Assembly: GCA_044356555.1 (NCBI GenBank)
Contig: JBIKWB010000023.1
Coordinates: 1-64,000 of the forward strand
Origin: Tous-C4FEB sp044356555
GTDB taxonomy: Bacteria; Verrucomicrobiota; Verrucomicrobiia; Opitutales; Opitutaceae
Length of the DNA: 64,000 bases
Direction: 5' to 3'
The translations under genes and the position numbers were made by a program. Positions within the stretch are counted from its first letter, which is position 1. Every line of letters begins with the position of its first letter. This document shows, piece by piece, positions 55,452 to 62,907 of the stretch. The notes below the pieces were generated by a model. It was not told where the DNA came from. It saw only the letters and a list, made by a program, of their open reading frames with translations, and did not search any database.

Positions 55452-55904
55452 CTAGACACGGACCTTGATCACGACCTTTTTCATGGGGCAGGGCGTGCCG
55501 TTGGTGCAGCCGGGCTTGTGCCCATCCTGCGGGCTGAAGATCGCGAAGCTGCCCGGGGCGAGGTGCAGCGGCGTTGCATCGGCGGGATCGGCGTAGAGAA
55601 GGAAATCTTTTTGGGCATCGTAGGCGGTCACGGGCTGCAGATCGCTGGTCGGCGCGTAATGGATGACCTCTGTGCCGGCGGCAACATACTGGATGTCAGC
55701 GTAGATGCGGTGGGATTCGTATCTCTTCTCCGCGGGCGGCACGGTGTCGTAGCTTTGCACGAGGGCGAATACGTCATCGCCTTTGATGTCGTAGCGGCCG
55801 TCGGAGGTGGCGGGTTGGAAAGTCCGAAGCCACTCCAGCCCGGCGGCGAAACCCGGGCCGAGCGAATGATAAAGGCCCGCGTGGGTGAGGGTATCGATGA
55901 CCAT
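55452..55904 (-). CDS. YhcH/NanQ-like sugar anomerase (YhcH/YjgK/YiaL family)
   Basis: 150 residues, the usual family size. Cupin-like barrel with metal-binding residues in YESHRIYADIQYVAAGTEVI (His and Asp, near residues 60-75), EKDFLLY-like QKDFLLYADP and a late His in SPQDGHKPGC. E. coli NanQ of this family opens sialic acid anomers; TabA and YiaL relatives occur in other sugar loci. It lies between the BNR protein and the exported FAD oxidoreductase, and with a neuraminate-lyase-like gene nearby the NanQ role is the leading guess. Confidence 0.85.
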   Translation of the reverse strand: MVIDTLTHAGLYHSLGPGFAAGLEWLRTFQPATSDGRYDIKGDDVFALVQSYDTVPPAEKRYESHRIYADIQYVAAGTEVIHYAPTSDLQPVTAYDAQKDFLLYADPADATPLHLAPGSFAIFSPQDGHKPGCTNGTPCPMKKVVIKVRV

Positions 55905-55910
55905 TGGAAA

Positions 55911-57188
55911 TCAGGCGGTGAACCAGGTGATGGGAACGCGCATGAGATCCGTCGAGGTCCGGCCCTGCAGGATGCCTTTGCCGGTTGAAACACGCAGGGT
56001 AATCCAGGCCTCATTGCCGCGATAGAGCACGCTCGGATAATCGATGCTGCGTGCCGGGTCGTGGGCGAGGACCTTGCGGCGCGCGTGCGGCCAGGAGGCG
56101 CCGCCGTCTGAACTCACGCACGCCGAAATGGTGTTGCGATCGCCGGACAGGCGGACTTGGGCGTCGTAGTCGGAGGTCCAGAGCAGCAGGAGATCGTTGG
56201 TGCCGGGGATCCGTGAGATGTGGGCGGGGGCGACGGGGCTGACGACCTCCATGCTCCGCGGGGTGGACCAGGTGGCGCCACGGTCGAAGGACTCGCTCTT
56301 GAATTGCGTGCCCATGGCGGTGCGGATGGTCATGATGAGACTGCCGTCGGCGCGCTCGGCCATGCCGGGTTCGATGCAGCCGGACTCGGTGTTCTGGATG
56401 AAGGCCTGCTGTCCGGGCGCGGCCGGCGTGGAGGTTGGGGCTGGACTCTCCTTCCTGAAGGGGGTGCCGCGCGGATTCTCGCTCTCCAGCCACCGCACAT
56501 ACGGCAGGGTTATCGGCGCGCCAAGCTGCCAGGTGACGCCCAAGTCGTCGGAGCGGCCGACGCGCACATGAAGGTGGTGCAGGTCCCAGTCCTCGGTGCA
56601 ATGGCACGCTGCCAGCAGGCGGCCGGAGGAATGCACCGTGAACCGGTCATGGCAGCCGGTCTTGTATTGTCCGTCAGCGACGGTGACATGCGGTGACCAG
56701 GTGGCGCCTTCGTCGGCCGAGGTGGTGAAGCGTCGCGAGGCAATCTTCTGGCTCTGGCGGTAGCTGAACAGCATGCCGAGCCGGCCGTCGGGCAGACGCT
56801 GCAGCGCCGGGGACATGGCGTTGAAGCCGCCCACGGGTGGAGGCACGATCACGCGTTCTTCCTCGAGGATCTGCCCGGTGGGCGATAGGCGACGTGCGAC
56901 CAGCGGAGCCTGGTCGTTGTCACTGCGGCCCGCATGACTCGCATAAGCCAGGAACACGGTGCCGTCGCGGAGGCTGACCATGCTGGCCTCGCTGCAGCGG
57001 ATGCGCTTGTCGTCGGTCGGGGCGACGGTGATCAGCGGGAAGGCGAAGTGGGCGCCGGCGGGAAGCGCGGCCGGAGTCGCGGTCGTGGCCGCGCGGCCGG
57101 TCAATGCGGACGGACCGAGGGCGAGCGGAGTGGCGGCGGCAACGGTGCGGAGGAAATCCCTTCGCGTTGGTTCAAGGCGTGGATTCAT
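55911..57188 (-). CDS. Tat-exported BNR/sialidase-like protein
   Basis: 425 residues from the ATG at 57188. It has a twin-arginine leader (EPTRRDFLRTVAAATPLALG), unlike the Sec leaders of the other BNR proteins. Asp boxes SADEGATW, SDDLGVTW, SFDRGATW and SSDGGASW. The N-terminal part reads DDKRIRCSEASMVSLRDGTV, where 'KRIRC' takes the place of the canonical FRIP, so one arginine may be retained. It is the best sialidase candidate in the window. It is the intact relative of the fragment at 48641. Confidence 0.87.
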   Translation of the reverse strand: MNPRLEPTRRDFLRTVAAATPLALGPSALTGRAATTATPAALPAGAHFAFPLITVAPTDDKRIRCSEASMVSLRDGTVFLAYASHAGRSDNDQAPLVARRLSPTGQILEEERVIVPPPVGGFNAMSPALQRLPDGRLGMLFSYRQSQKIASRRFTTSADEGATWSPHVTVADGQYKTGCHDRFTVHSSGRLLAACHCTEDWDLHHLHVRVGRSDDLGVTWQLGAPITLPYVRWLESENPRGTPFRKESPAPTSTPAAPGQQAFIQNTESGCIEPGMAERADGSLIMTIRTAMGTQFKSESFDRGATWSTPRSMEVVSPVAPAHISRIPGTNDLLLLWTSDYDAQVRLSGDRNTISACVSSDGGASWPHARRKVLAHDPARSIDYPSVLYRGNEAWITLRVSTGKGILQGRTSTDLMRVPITWFTA

Positions 57189-57285
57189 GGGGTAAGGGTG
57201 GGTCGGATGATTCTTGGCCGGCCGGCAGGCCGGCGACCAAGCGCGGAGAAGAGGTTCCTTCGTAAGACCAGTCTGCTTTGGCCCG

Positions 57286-58227
57286 TCAGTTGACAAGATT
57301 CTGCGACCGACCGGCGAGAAAGGCGCGGACGTTTTCCACCGCGGTTGCCAGCAGGCGTGAGCGGGCGGAGTGCGTGGCCCATGCGAGGTGCGGGGTGATC
57401 AGGCAGTTTTTGGCGGAGATGAGCGGGTGGTCCGCGGGTGGCGGCTCGGCGGAGAGCACGTCGAGTCCCGCGCCCGCCAGCCGGTCGGAGTTCAAGGCGA
57501 CGGCCAGGGCCGGCTCGTCGATGAGTGGGCCCCGGCTGGTGTTGATGAGGAAGGCGGTCGGCTTCATCCAGCCAAGCGTCGTGGCATTGATCATCTGGCG
57601 CGTGGCTTCGGTGAGCGGGCAGTGGAGGCTGATGACGTCCGCCGCACGGAAGACCTGTTCGAGTTCGGCCCGGCCGCCGGACCGCCCGGCATAAATGACC
57701 TGCATACCGAAGGCCTCGCCGATGCGCCCGGCGGCGCGGCCGATGCGCCCGGAGCCGACAATCCCGAGCGTGAGGCCGGCCAGCTCGACGAGGGGACTCT
57801 TCCAGTAGCACCAGTCGGGACTTTTCGCCCAGTCCCCGGCGCACACACTTTGGGCATGCCGGCCGCTGTGCTGGCTCAGCTCGAGCAAGAGGGCGAACAC
57901 GTGCTGCGCCACCGAGGCGGTGCCATAGGCGGGGATGTTCGTCACCGCAACGCCGCGGGCGCGGGCCGCGACCACGTCGACGACGTTGTATCCGGTGGCC
58001 AAGACACCCACGTAGCGCAGTTCCGCGAGTTGCGCGAACACATCCGCGCCGAGAGGCGTCTTGTTGGTCAGAAGAACGGTGGCTCCCAGGCTGCGCGCGA
58101 CGATGTCGGCGACGGCGGTGCGAGGGTGAATGACGACCTCGCCTAGCGAAGAGAGCGGATCCCAAGAAAGGTCGCCGGGATTGAGGGCGTGGCCGTCGAG
58201 GACGACGATGCGGGGAAGCGCGGGCAT
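57286..58227 (-). CDS. D-2-hydroxyacid dehydrogenase (glycerate-dehydrogenase-like)
   Basis: 313 residues. Cofactor motif LGIVGSGRIGRAAGRIG near residue 152, catalytic Arg in NTSRGPLID, Glu in DVLSAEPP and His in TPHLAWATHSAR. The last motif is that of hydroxypyruvate/glycerate reductases. Shares its operon with the aldolase gene 38 nt upstream, so it may reduce the 2-keto acid released by the aldolase. Confidence 0.9.
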   Translation of the reverse strand: MPALPRIVVLDGHALNPGDLSWDPLSSLGEVVIHPRTAVADIVARSLGATVLLTNKTPLGADVFAQLAELRYVGVLATGYNVVDVVAARARGVAVTNIPAYGTASVAQHVFALLLELSQHSGRHAQSVCAGDWAKSPDWCYWKSPLVELAGLTLGIVGSGRIGRAAGRIGEAFGMQVIYAGRSGGRAELEQVFRAADVISLHCPLTEATRQMINATTLGWMKPTAFLINTSRGPLIDEPALAVALNSDRLAGAGLDVLSAEPPPADHPLISAKNCLITPHLAWATHSARSRLLATAVENVRAFLAGRSQNLVN

Positions 58228-58265
58228 GGCAGGTGAAGCCGCGGAGGTCGCGGGCCGCCGACGGG

Positions 58266-59183
58266 TCAGGGGAGCTTGCAGCAGTAATCGAAAAAACCCA
58301 CCGCTTCGAGGTCGGTGCGCAGCGAGGTCTCCTCCGTAGTGCGGAGGGTGCGCAGCGGCAGACGGGCGGGCCCGCAGTCGAGGCCGATGAGCTTCATGAC
58401 GGCCTTGCCGGCGACGAGACCGCCGTGACGTTGCAGCACGCCGATGAACTCCCGGGCGCGGCCCTGCTCGCGCCGGGCGGTCTCGAGATCGTCGGCGGCG
58501 AAGGCGCGCATCAGGCTCAGGTAGAGCGGGGCGGCAAAATTGTAGGTGCTTCCGACCGCGCCCGCTGCGCCAAACCCGAGACCGGCGAGCAGGATTTCGT
58601 CGCGGCCGAAGAGCATCGCATATTTGCCCCCGGCAAAGGCGCGGGCATTCGCGTAGTCCATCAGGTCCTCATGCGTGAACTTGATGCCCGCGAGATTGGG
58701 GATCTTGCCGTCGGCCTCCTTGAGGAAGTCCAACACGGAAATGTGCACCCCGCTCATGGCCGGCATGTGATAGTAGTAGAAGGGCAGCTGCGGCGCCGCC
58801 TCCGCCACCAAGCGGCACCAGGCAACGAGCTCCACGGCGCTCTGGGGCTTGAAGCTTCCCGGGGCAATGGTGGCGATGGCATCGGCGCCGATCTCCTGCG
58901 CGTGTTTGGCGAGCGCACGGCTCTCGCGGTAGCTGGTATGACCGACATGCACGATCAACGAAAGAGCGGCGGGCTTGGCGGCGCGCCAGGCCGCGGCCAC
59001 ATCGCGGCGCTCGTCGGCGGTCAGGGAGTAACCCTCGCCCGTGGTGCCGCAGACGAAGGCGCCGCTCACGCCGTTGTGGGCCAGCATGGCGGCTTGGCGG
59101 GGGATCGCGTCGAGCGCGAGTTCGCCGTCGGGACGAAAAGGGGTAAATGGGGCGGCGATTAAGCCGTGCAGGGTGGGTTTCAT
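58266..59183 (-). CDS. N-acetylneuraminate lyase-like aldolase (DHDPS/NAL family)
   Basis: 305 residues from the ATG at 59183. Class I aldolase signatures are complete: GTTGEGYSL (phosphate/carboxylate loop, residues 46-54), YYYHMP (near 137, the NAL version of the motif that positions the catalytic Tyr) and GIKFTHED with the Schiff-base Lys. The YYYH(I/M)P form favours N-acetylneuraminate lyase, giving N-acetylmannosamine and pyruvate, over dihydrodipicolinate synthase. No NanE epimerase or NanK kinase is in the window, so the substrate could be another 2-keto-3-deoxy sugar acid. Confidence 0.85.
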   Translation of the reverse strand: MKPTLHGLIAAPFTPFRPDGELALDAIPRQAAMLAHNGVSGAFVCGTTGEGYSLTADERRDVAAAWRAAKPAALSLIVHVGHTSYRESRALAKHAQEIGADAIATIAPGSFKPQSAVELVAWCRLVAEAAPQLPFYYYHMPAMSGVHISVLDFLKEADGKIPNLAGIKFTHEDLMDYANARAFAGGKYAMLFGRDEILLAGLGFGAAGAVGSTYNFAAPLYLSLMRAFAADDLETARREQGRAREFIGVLQRHGGLVAGKAVMKLIGLDCGPARLPLRTLRTTEETSLRTDLEAVGFFDYCCKLP

Positions 59184-59265
59184 TGAAAGGAGTGCGGAGA
59201 GCCGGAGGAAACCGCATAGCGTCGGGCGGCGGCAGGTCTGGAACAAGAGGACGACGGTGGTTCCA

Positions 59266-60246
59266 TTAGAATACCTTTCGGCCCGCGGCCCGAGGCGGCC
59301 ACGCGGCGGGGTTCAGCAGCGCGGGCGGGATCTCTCCCCGCATCACCATGAGCGCCTGCTGCACGGCGGTGGCGTGACTGCGCGCAAGGCCTTCGGTCGT
59401 GTAGGCGGCCACGTGGGGGGAGGCCACAACGTTGTCGAACTGCAACAAGGGGTGGCCCGGATCCGGCGGTTCGGGATCCCACACGTCGATACCGGCGCCG
59501 GCTAGGCGGCCGGTGCGCAAGGCCTCGTGCAGTGCCGCCGCATCGACGATCCCGCCACGCGCGGCGTTCACCAACAGGGCTCCGGGCTTCATCAGGGCCA
59601 GCGTCCGCGCATTGAGCAGGTGGCGGGTGGCGGGCGACAACGGCACGTGCAGGGATACGACGTCGGAGGTGGCCAGCAACGCCGGCAGGTCCGGACAGAG
59701 GGTGATGCCCTCGGGGACCGAGGTCAGCAGAGGATCGAAGGCCTGCACCGACATCCGGAAGGCGCGGGCGATCTCCGCCACCCGTCGCCCGATGCGACCG
59801 CAGCCAACGAGCCCGAGGTTCTTGCCGGCGAGATCAGTGCCTTGCAGTTCGGGCTCAAGGTTCATGTGACCGGCGCGCATCCGGCGGTCGGCGAGTGCGA
59901 CTCGGCGGGCCACGGCGAGCAGCAGGGCGATGGTGAATTCCGCGGTGGATTCGGTCGGTGCCTCCGGCGTATTGACCGCACAGACCCCGGCGGCGGAAGC
60001 CGCCGCAAGATCAATATTGTCATAGCCGATACCGACGCGGATGACGGCTTGAAGGCGTTGCGCGCGGGAAAAAGTGGCGGCGATGCCAGGGAAGGCCGAG
60101 CCCACCACGGCAATGTCGGCCTGCTCGATGCCGGAGAGCGGATCGGTGGTGGCGGCGCGATTACCCGGTTCGGAAAGAAAACCTCCCGCCAGCAGCAACC
60201 GGTGCGCTTCGGGCTCGAGGATAACATCTGTCCAGAATTGCTTCAT
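59266..60246 (-). CDS. D-2-hydroxyacid dehydrogenase (phosphoglycerate-dehydrogenase-like)
   Basis: 326 residues. Cofactor motif LGLVGCGRIGRRVAEIA near residue 142, Arg in NAARGGIVD, Glu in DVWDPEPP and His in SPHVAAYT. The ACT domain of SerA is absent. It is the third enzyme of this family in the window. It begins 7 nt after a truncated Gfo/Idh frame. Confidence 0.9.
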   Translation of the reverse strand: MKQFWTDVILEPEAHRLLLAGGFLSEPGNRAATTDPLSGIEQADIAVVGSAFPGIAATFSRAQRLQAVIRVGIGYDNIDLAAASAAGVCAVNTPEAPTESTAEFTIALLLAVARRVALADRRMRAGHMNLEPELQGTDLAGKNLGLVGCGRIGRRVAEIARAFRMSVQAFDPLLTSVPEGITLCPDLPALLATSDVVSLHVPLSPATRHLLNARTLALMKPGALLVNAARGGIVDAAALHEALRTGRLAGAGIDVWDPEPPDPGHPLLQFDNVVASPHVAAYTTEGLARSHATAVQQALMVMRGEIPPALLNPAAWPPRAAGRKVF

Positions 60247-60252
60247 GGGAAA

Positions 60253-60468
60253 TCAGGCCGGCAGCGGCAGGCCTTCTCGCCGGGCCAGCGCGGCGTCGGA
60301 GGGGTAGGCGCTGCCGCCGTAGGCGGTGGCGATTTCCGCATTCTTGGCGGGATCCCGGCTAAAGACGCCGGCGAATTTGAGGCGGGGCGAGTCCTTGGCG
60401 GCATCAAGGAGCTTGCGGCCCCAGCGGCCGGGGGAAACGGTCGCAAAACGGACGGGGTGGTCGTTCAC
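60253..60468 (-). pseudogene. Gfo/Idh oxidoreductase, N-terminal stub
   Basis: 71 codons: VRFATVSPGRWGRKLLDAAK followed by LKFAGVFSRDPAKNAEIATA, the start of a Gfo/Idh Rossmann fold (family length 330-390). The frame ends with REGLPLPA and a stop after the second strand. The EKP motif and the whole C-terminal domain are missing. It is read directly into the 2-hydroxyacid dehydrogenase (6 nt between stop and ATG), so the deletion left a compact junction. Confidence 0.75.
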
Positions 60469-60671
60469 GGATTGGAAAATGAAAAACCGTGAAGGATGAA
60501 CAAGGGGTGAACACTGGTCTGGTCAGAGAACCTTTCCCTTCAAATAACGCTGGGAGCGGAGTATTTATTCCACGCTTGGAGGTCGTCTCGTCCGAAAACT
60601 GAAACGATTACGCCGCGTCTCGGAAGCCGGAAGATTCGATGAAATGGAGTCGGGGGCGTGTGGCGCACCGG

Positions 60672-60866
60672 TTTGATTCGCTTCAAAAGTTTGTATCCAT
60701 GGCGGTTGAAGCGAATGAAGCGAATTGTTGTCCGGAACCAGCGCCGCGCCTCCGATCACCGCTGACAGATTTTGACGCAGGTCTAGGTTTACCGAGGGAA
60801 TCTCCCTCTGAAAACGCCCGATTCGCTTCAAAAGTTCGTGGTTTGATCCACGTCGGGCAGCCAGTG
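60672..60866 (+). repeat. Palindromic dispersed repeat, copy B (195 nt)
   Basis: Same ends as copy A: TTTGATTCGCTTCAA at the left, tandem GAAGCGAAT units, and GATTCGCTTCAAAAGTTC to GTCGGGCAGCCAGTG at the right. The middle 70 nt differ between the copies. Same orientation as A and C. Confidence 0.8.
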
Positions 60867-61097
60867 ATCCTTAGGGGTGGCGTGTTCTCCCTTAAGCAGG
60901 AGTGGTGCGGATTTTCGCGGGTGCCTCATTTGGAGTGACCCTTCCGCGCGAGCCACGGAAGTTTGGCGCGGTGAATCTCATCCAGAGGGAGGGGGGTCTG
61001 CCTTCACTGGTTGAATCACCGGGTTCTTCAGGCGCCGTCTGGAAAGATGTCCTCGCGAACTCGCGACTCCGGGGCGATCAGGCGGTGATTTGACGTC

Positions 61098-61118
61098 TCG
61101 GCAGACGGTGTCTGCCGA
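61098..61118. promoter_or_regulatory. Perfect 9-bp hairpin upstream of the AlbA_2 gene
   Basis: TCGGCAGAC, loop GGT, GTCTGCCGA. No T-run follows, so an operator or processing site is as likely as a terminator. Confidence 0.45.
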
Positions 61119-61173
61119 ATCTGAAGTGACCATCCGGCAGGACCGGGCCTGAAGGCGGGGAGTTGCATCCGGA

Positions 61174-61223
61174 CAACGGCAGCCAAATCACCCGACACCG
61201 TTGGGGTAATTTGGCTGCCGTTG
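61174..61223. promoter_or_regulatory. 15-bp inverted repeat upstream of the AlbA_2 gene
   Basis: CAACGGCAGCCAAAT and ATTTGGCTGCCGTTG pair perfectly. Inside, after one mismatch, ACCC pairs with GGGT around a 10-nt loop. It ends 75 nt before the ATG at 61298 and is a candidate operator for the regulator encoded there. Confidence 0.55.
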
Positions 61224-61297
61224 GGGATGAGGTGGCGGCACCAACATCGAACTAGGAAGCATTGACGGACAGGGCGCTTCTTAGTTCCGTTCCTAGC

Positions 61298-62665
61298 ATG
61301 GACCTGATCGGACTGCTGCAGCGCCCCGAGGGCAAGACGCTTGAATTCAAGCGGGACTTGTCGTCACCGGAGAAGGTGCTGCACACGCTGATTGCCTTTG
61401 CCAACACGGCGGGTGGCCTGCTCGTCATCGGGGTCGAAAACGGCACCAAGCGCGTGCGCGGGCTGCTCGATCCGCTCAAGGAGGAGGAGCGCCTCGCCAG
61501 TCTCATCAGCGACCGCATCGCGCCACGGCTGATTCCGACCGTCGACGTGATCGCGTGGCGCTCGGCCCAGTTGATCGTGGTGGAGGTCTTTCCCAGTTCT
61601 AACCGGCCGCACTACTTGAAGAATCTTGGTCCCGAGGATGGTGTGTTTGTCCGCATCGGTTCGACCAATCGCAAGGCGGACGCGGCGCTGATGCAGGAGT
61701 TGCGCCGGATGGCGTCGAACGAAACATTCGACGAGTCACCGTTGGCGGAGTTCGACTCGGAAGCACTGGACTTCCGAGCTGCTTCCGAGTCGTTCCCTGC
61801 GCGTGGGCAGTTGAAAAAGGCGGATTTGCAGACCTTGCGGTTGCTCACCTTCCATGGCCGGCGCCTAGTGCCGACGGTGGGTGGCTTGCTGCTCTTCGGC
61901 CGGCAACCGGAACAGCGTTTCCCAGATGCATGGATTCAATGCGGTCGATTCAAGGGCACCGACAAGGCGGAAATCACCGATTCAGCGGAGTGCCGGGGCA
62001 CGCTGCAAAAGTCACTGGAGGCGGCCTTTGAATTTATCAAGCGGCATGCGATGCAGGGAATGGCCATTGATGAATTGAAACGTGTCGAACAGGCCAGTAT
62101 TCCGCTGCGTGCGGTGCGGGAGCTATTGGTCAACGCGGTGGTGCATGCCGACTACGCCCAGCAGGGCGCACCGATTCGAGTTTCGTTGTTCGACGATCGG
62201 ATAGAAATAGAAAATCCGGGTGTGCTGCTGGCCGGACTTACCATTGACGATATCCGACAGGGCATCTCTCGGCTGAGGAACCGTGTGATCGGCCGGGTTT
62301 TCAAGGAACTCGGCTACATCGAGCAATGGGGCAGTGGTATCCAGCGGGCCTCGGCGGAATGCGAGGCGGCCGGGTTAGCCGCGCCCGAATTTGAGGAGCG
62401 CGGCTTCCGTTTTCGTGTCTCGGTGCGATTGGAGAAACACCGGGCTGCGCAAATGGATGAGGTGGACGCACATATTCGGAAGCTATTCGCGCCGGACACG
62501 CCGGCAGCAAAAACCGGGCTGTCCACGGCCCAGATTGCTACGGCCGTCAAGTTGACCACCCGTTCCGTCAGAACCCGGATGGGCAAGTTGGTAGAGCAAG
62601 GCCTGGTCACGGTTGTCGGAAAAAACGAGCGTGATCCGCAGAGGAAGTATTACTGGCGGCGCTGA
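61298..62665 (+). CDS. AlbA_2/Schlafen-type ATP-binding transcriptional regulator
   Basis: 455 residues from the ATG at 61298. Residues 8-120 are an AlbA_2 domain (KTLEFKRDLSS ... TLIAFANTAGGLLVIGVENG). Residues 270-390 carry the HATPase_c_4 features (RELLVNAVVHADYAQQGAPI, DDRIEIENPG, WGSGIQRA). A winged-helix segment ends the protein (LSTAQIATAVKLTTRSVRTRMGKLVEQGLV). Such proteins are found as solitary regulators and in defence islands. Upstream hairpins suggest autoregulation. The gene is bracketed by two copies of the dispersed repeat in the same orientation. Confidence 0.88.
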   Translation: MDLIGLLQRPEGKTLEFKRDLSSPEKVLHTLIAFANTAGGLLVIGVENGTKRVRGLLDPLKEEERLASLISDRIAPRLIPTVDVIAWRSAQLIVVEVFPSSNRPHYLKNLGPEDGVFVRIGSTNRKADAALMQELRRMASNETFDESPLAEFDSEALDFRAASESFPARGQLKKADLQTLRLLTFHGRRLVPTVGGLLLFGRQPEQRFPDAWIQCGRFKGTDKAEITDSAECRGTLQKSLEAAFEFIKRHAMQGMAIDELKRVEQASIPLRAVRELLVNAVVHADYAQQGAPIRVSLFDDRIEIENPGVLLAGLTIDDIRQGISRLRNRVIGRVFKELGYIEQWGSGIQRASAECEAAGLAAPEFEERGFRFRVSVRLEKHRAAQMDEVDAHIRKLFAPDTPAAKTGLSTAQIATAVKLTTRSVRTRMGKLVEQGLVTVVGKNERDPQRKYYWRR

Positions 62666-62688
62666 GGCGCCGCCCGTTGGCGGTCTAT

Positions 62689-62730
62689 CTTCAAAAGTTC
62701 GCGATTTGATCCACGTCGGGCAGCCAGTGG
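62689..62730 (+). repeat. Dispersed repeat, copy C (right end only)
   Basis: 42 nt: CTTCAAAAGTTC to GTCGGGCAGCCAGTGG, matching the right ends of copies A and B. It starts 24 nt after the AlbA_2 stop codon. The left part is absent. Confidence 0.75.
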
Positions 62731-62830
62731 GGGAAAATCAGAACCTTTTTCGAGTTCGGTCAAAAAATTGTGCAAATTGCTCAAATGCGCATTAAAAAGG
62801 AAATTCCCGATTCGATTGATCCACCATTTC

Positions 62831-62847
62831 CGCCCGAACTTCGGGCG
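62831..62847. terminator. Small hairpin between convergent genes
   Basis: CGCCCGAA, one base, TTCGGGCG. It lies between the AlbA_2 and HipA 3' ends. It lacks a T-run, so terminator function is uncertain. Confidence 0.35.
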
Positions 62848-62907
62848 CACGCATCCGACGGTTTTCGATCTCCGTTCCAAGGGTAGCGGTGCGGTCCACT
62901 CCGGCAA

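Larger units (their letters stand above)
60469..61297. other. Intergenic region with repeat B and two strong hairpins
   Basis: About 830 nt without a supported gene. It contains the dispersed repeat at 60672-60866 and inverted repeats at 61098-61118 and 61174-61223. Confidence 0.6.
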
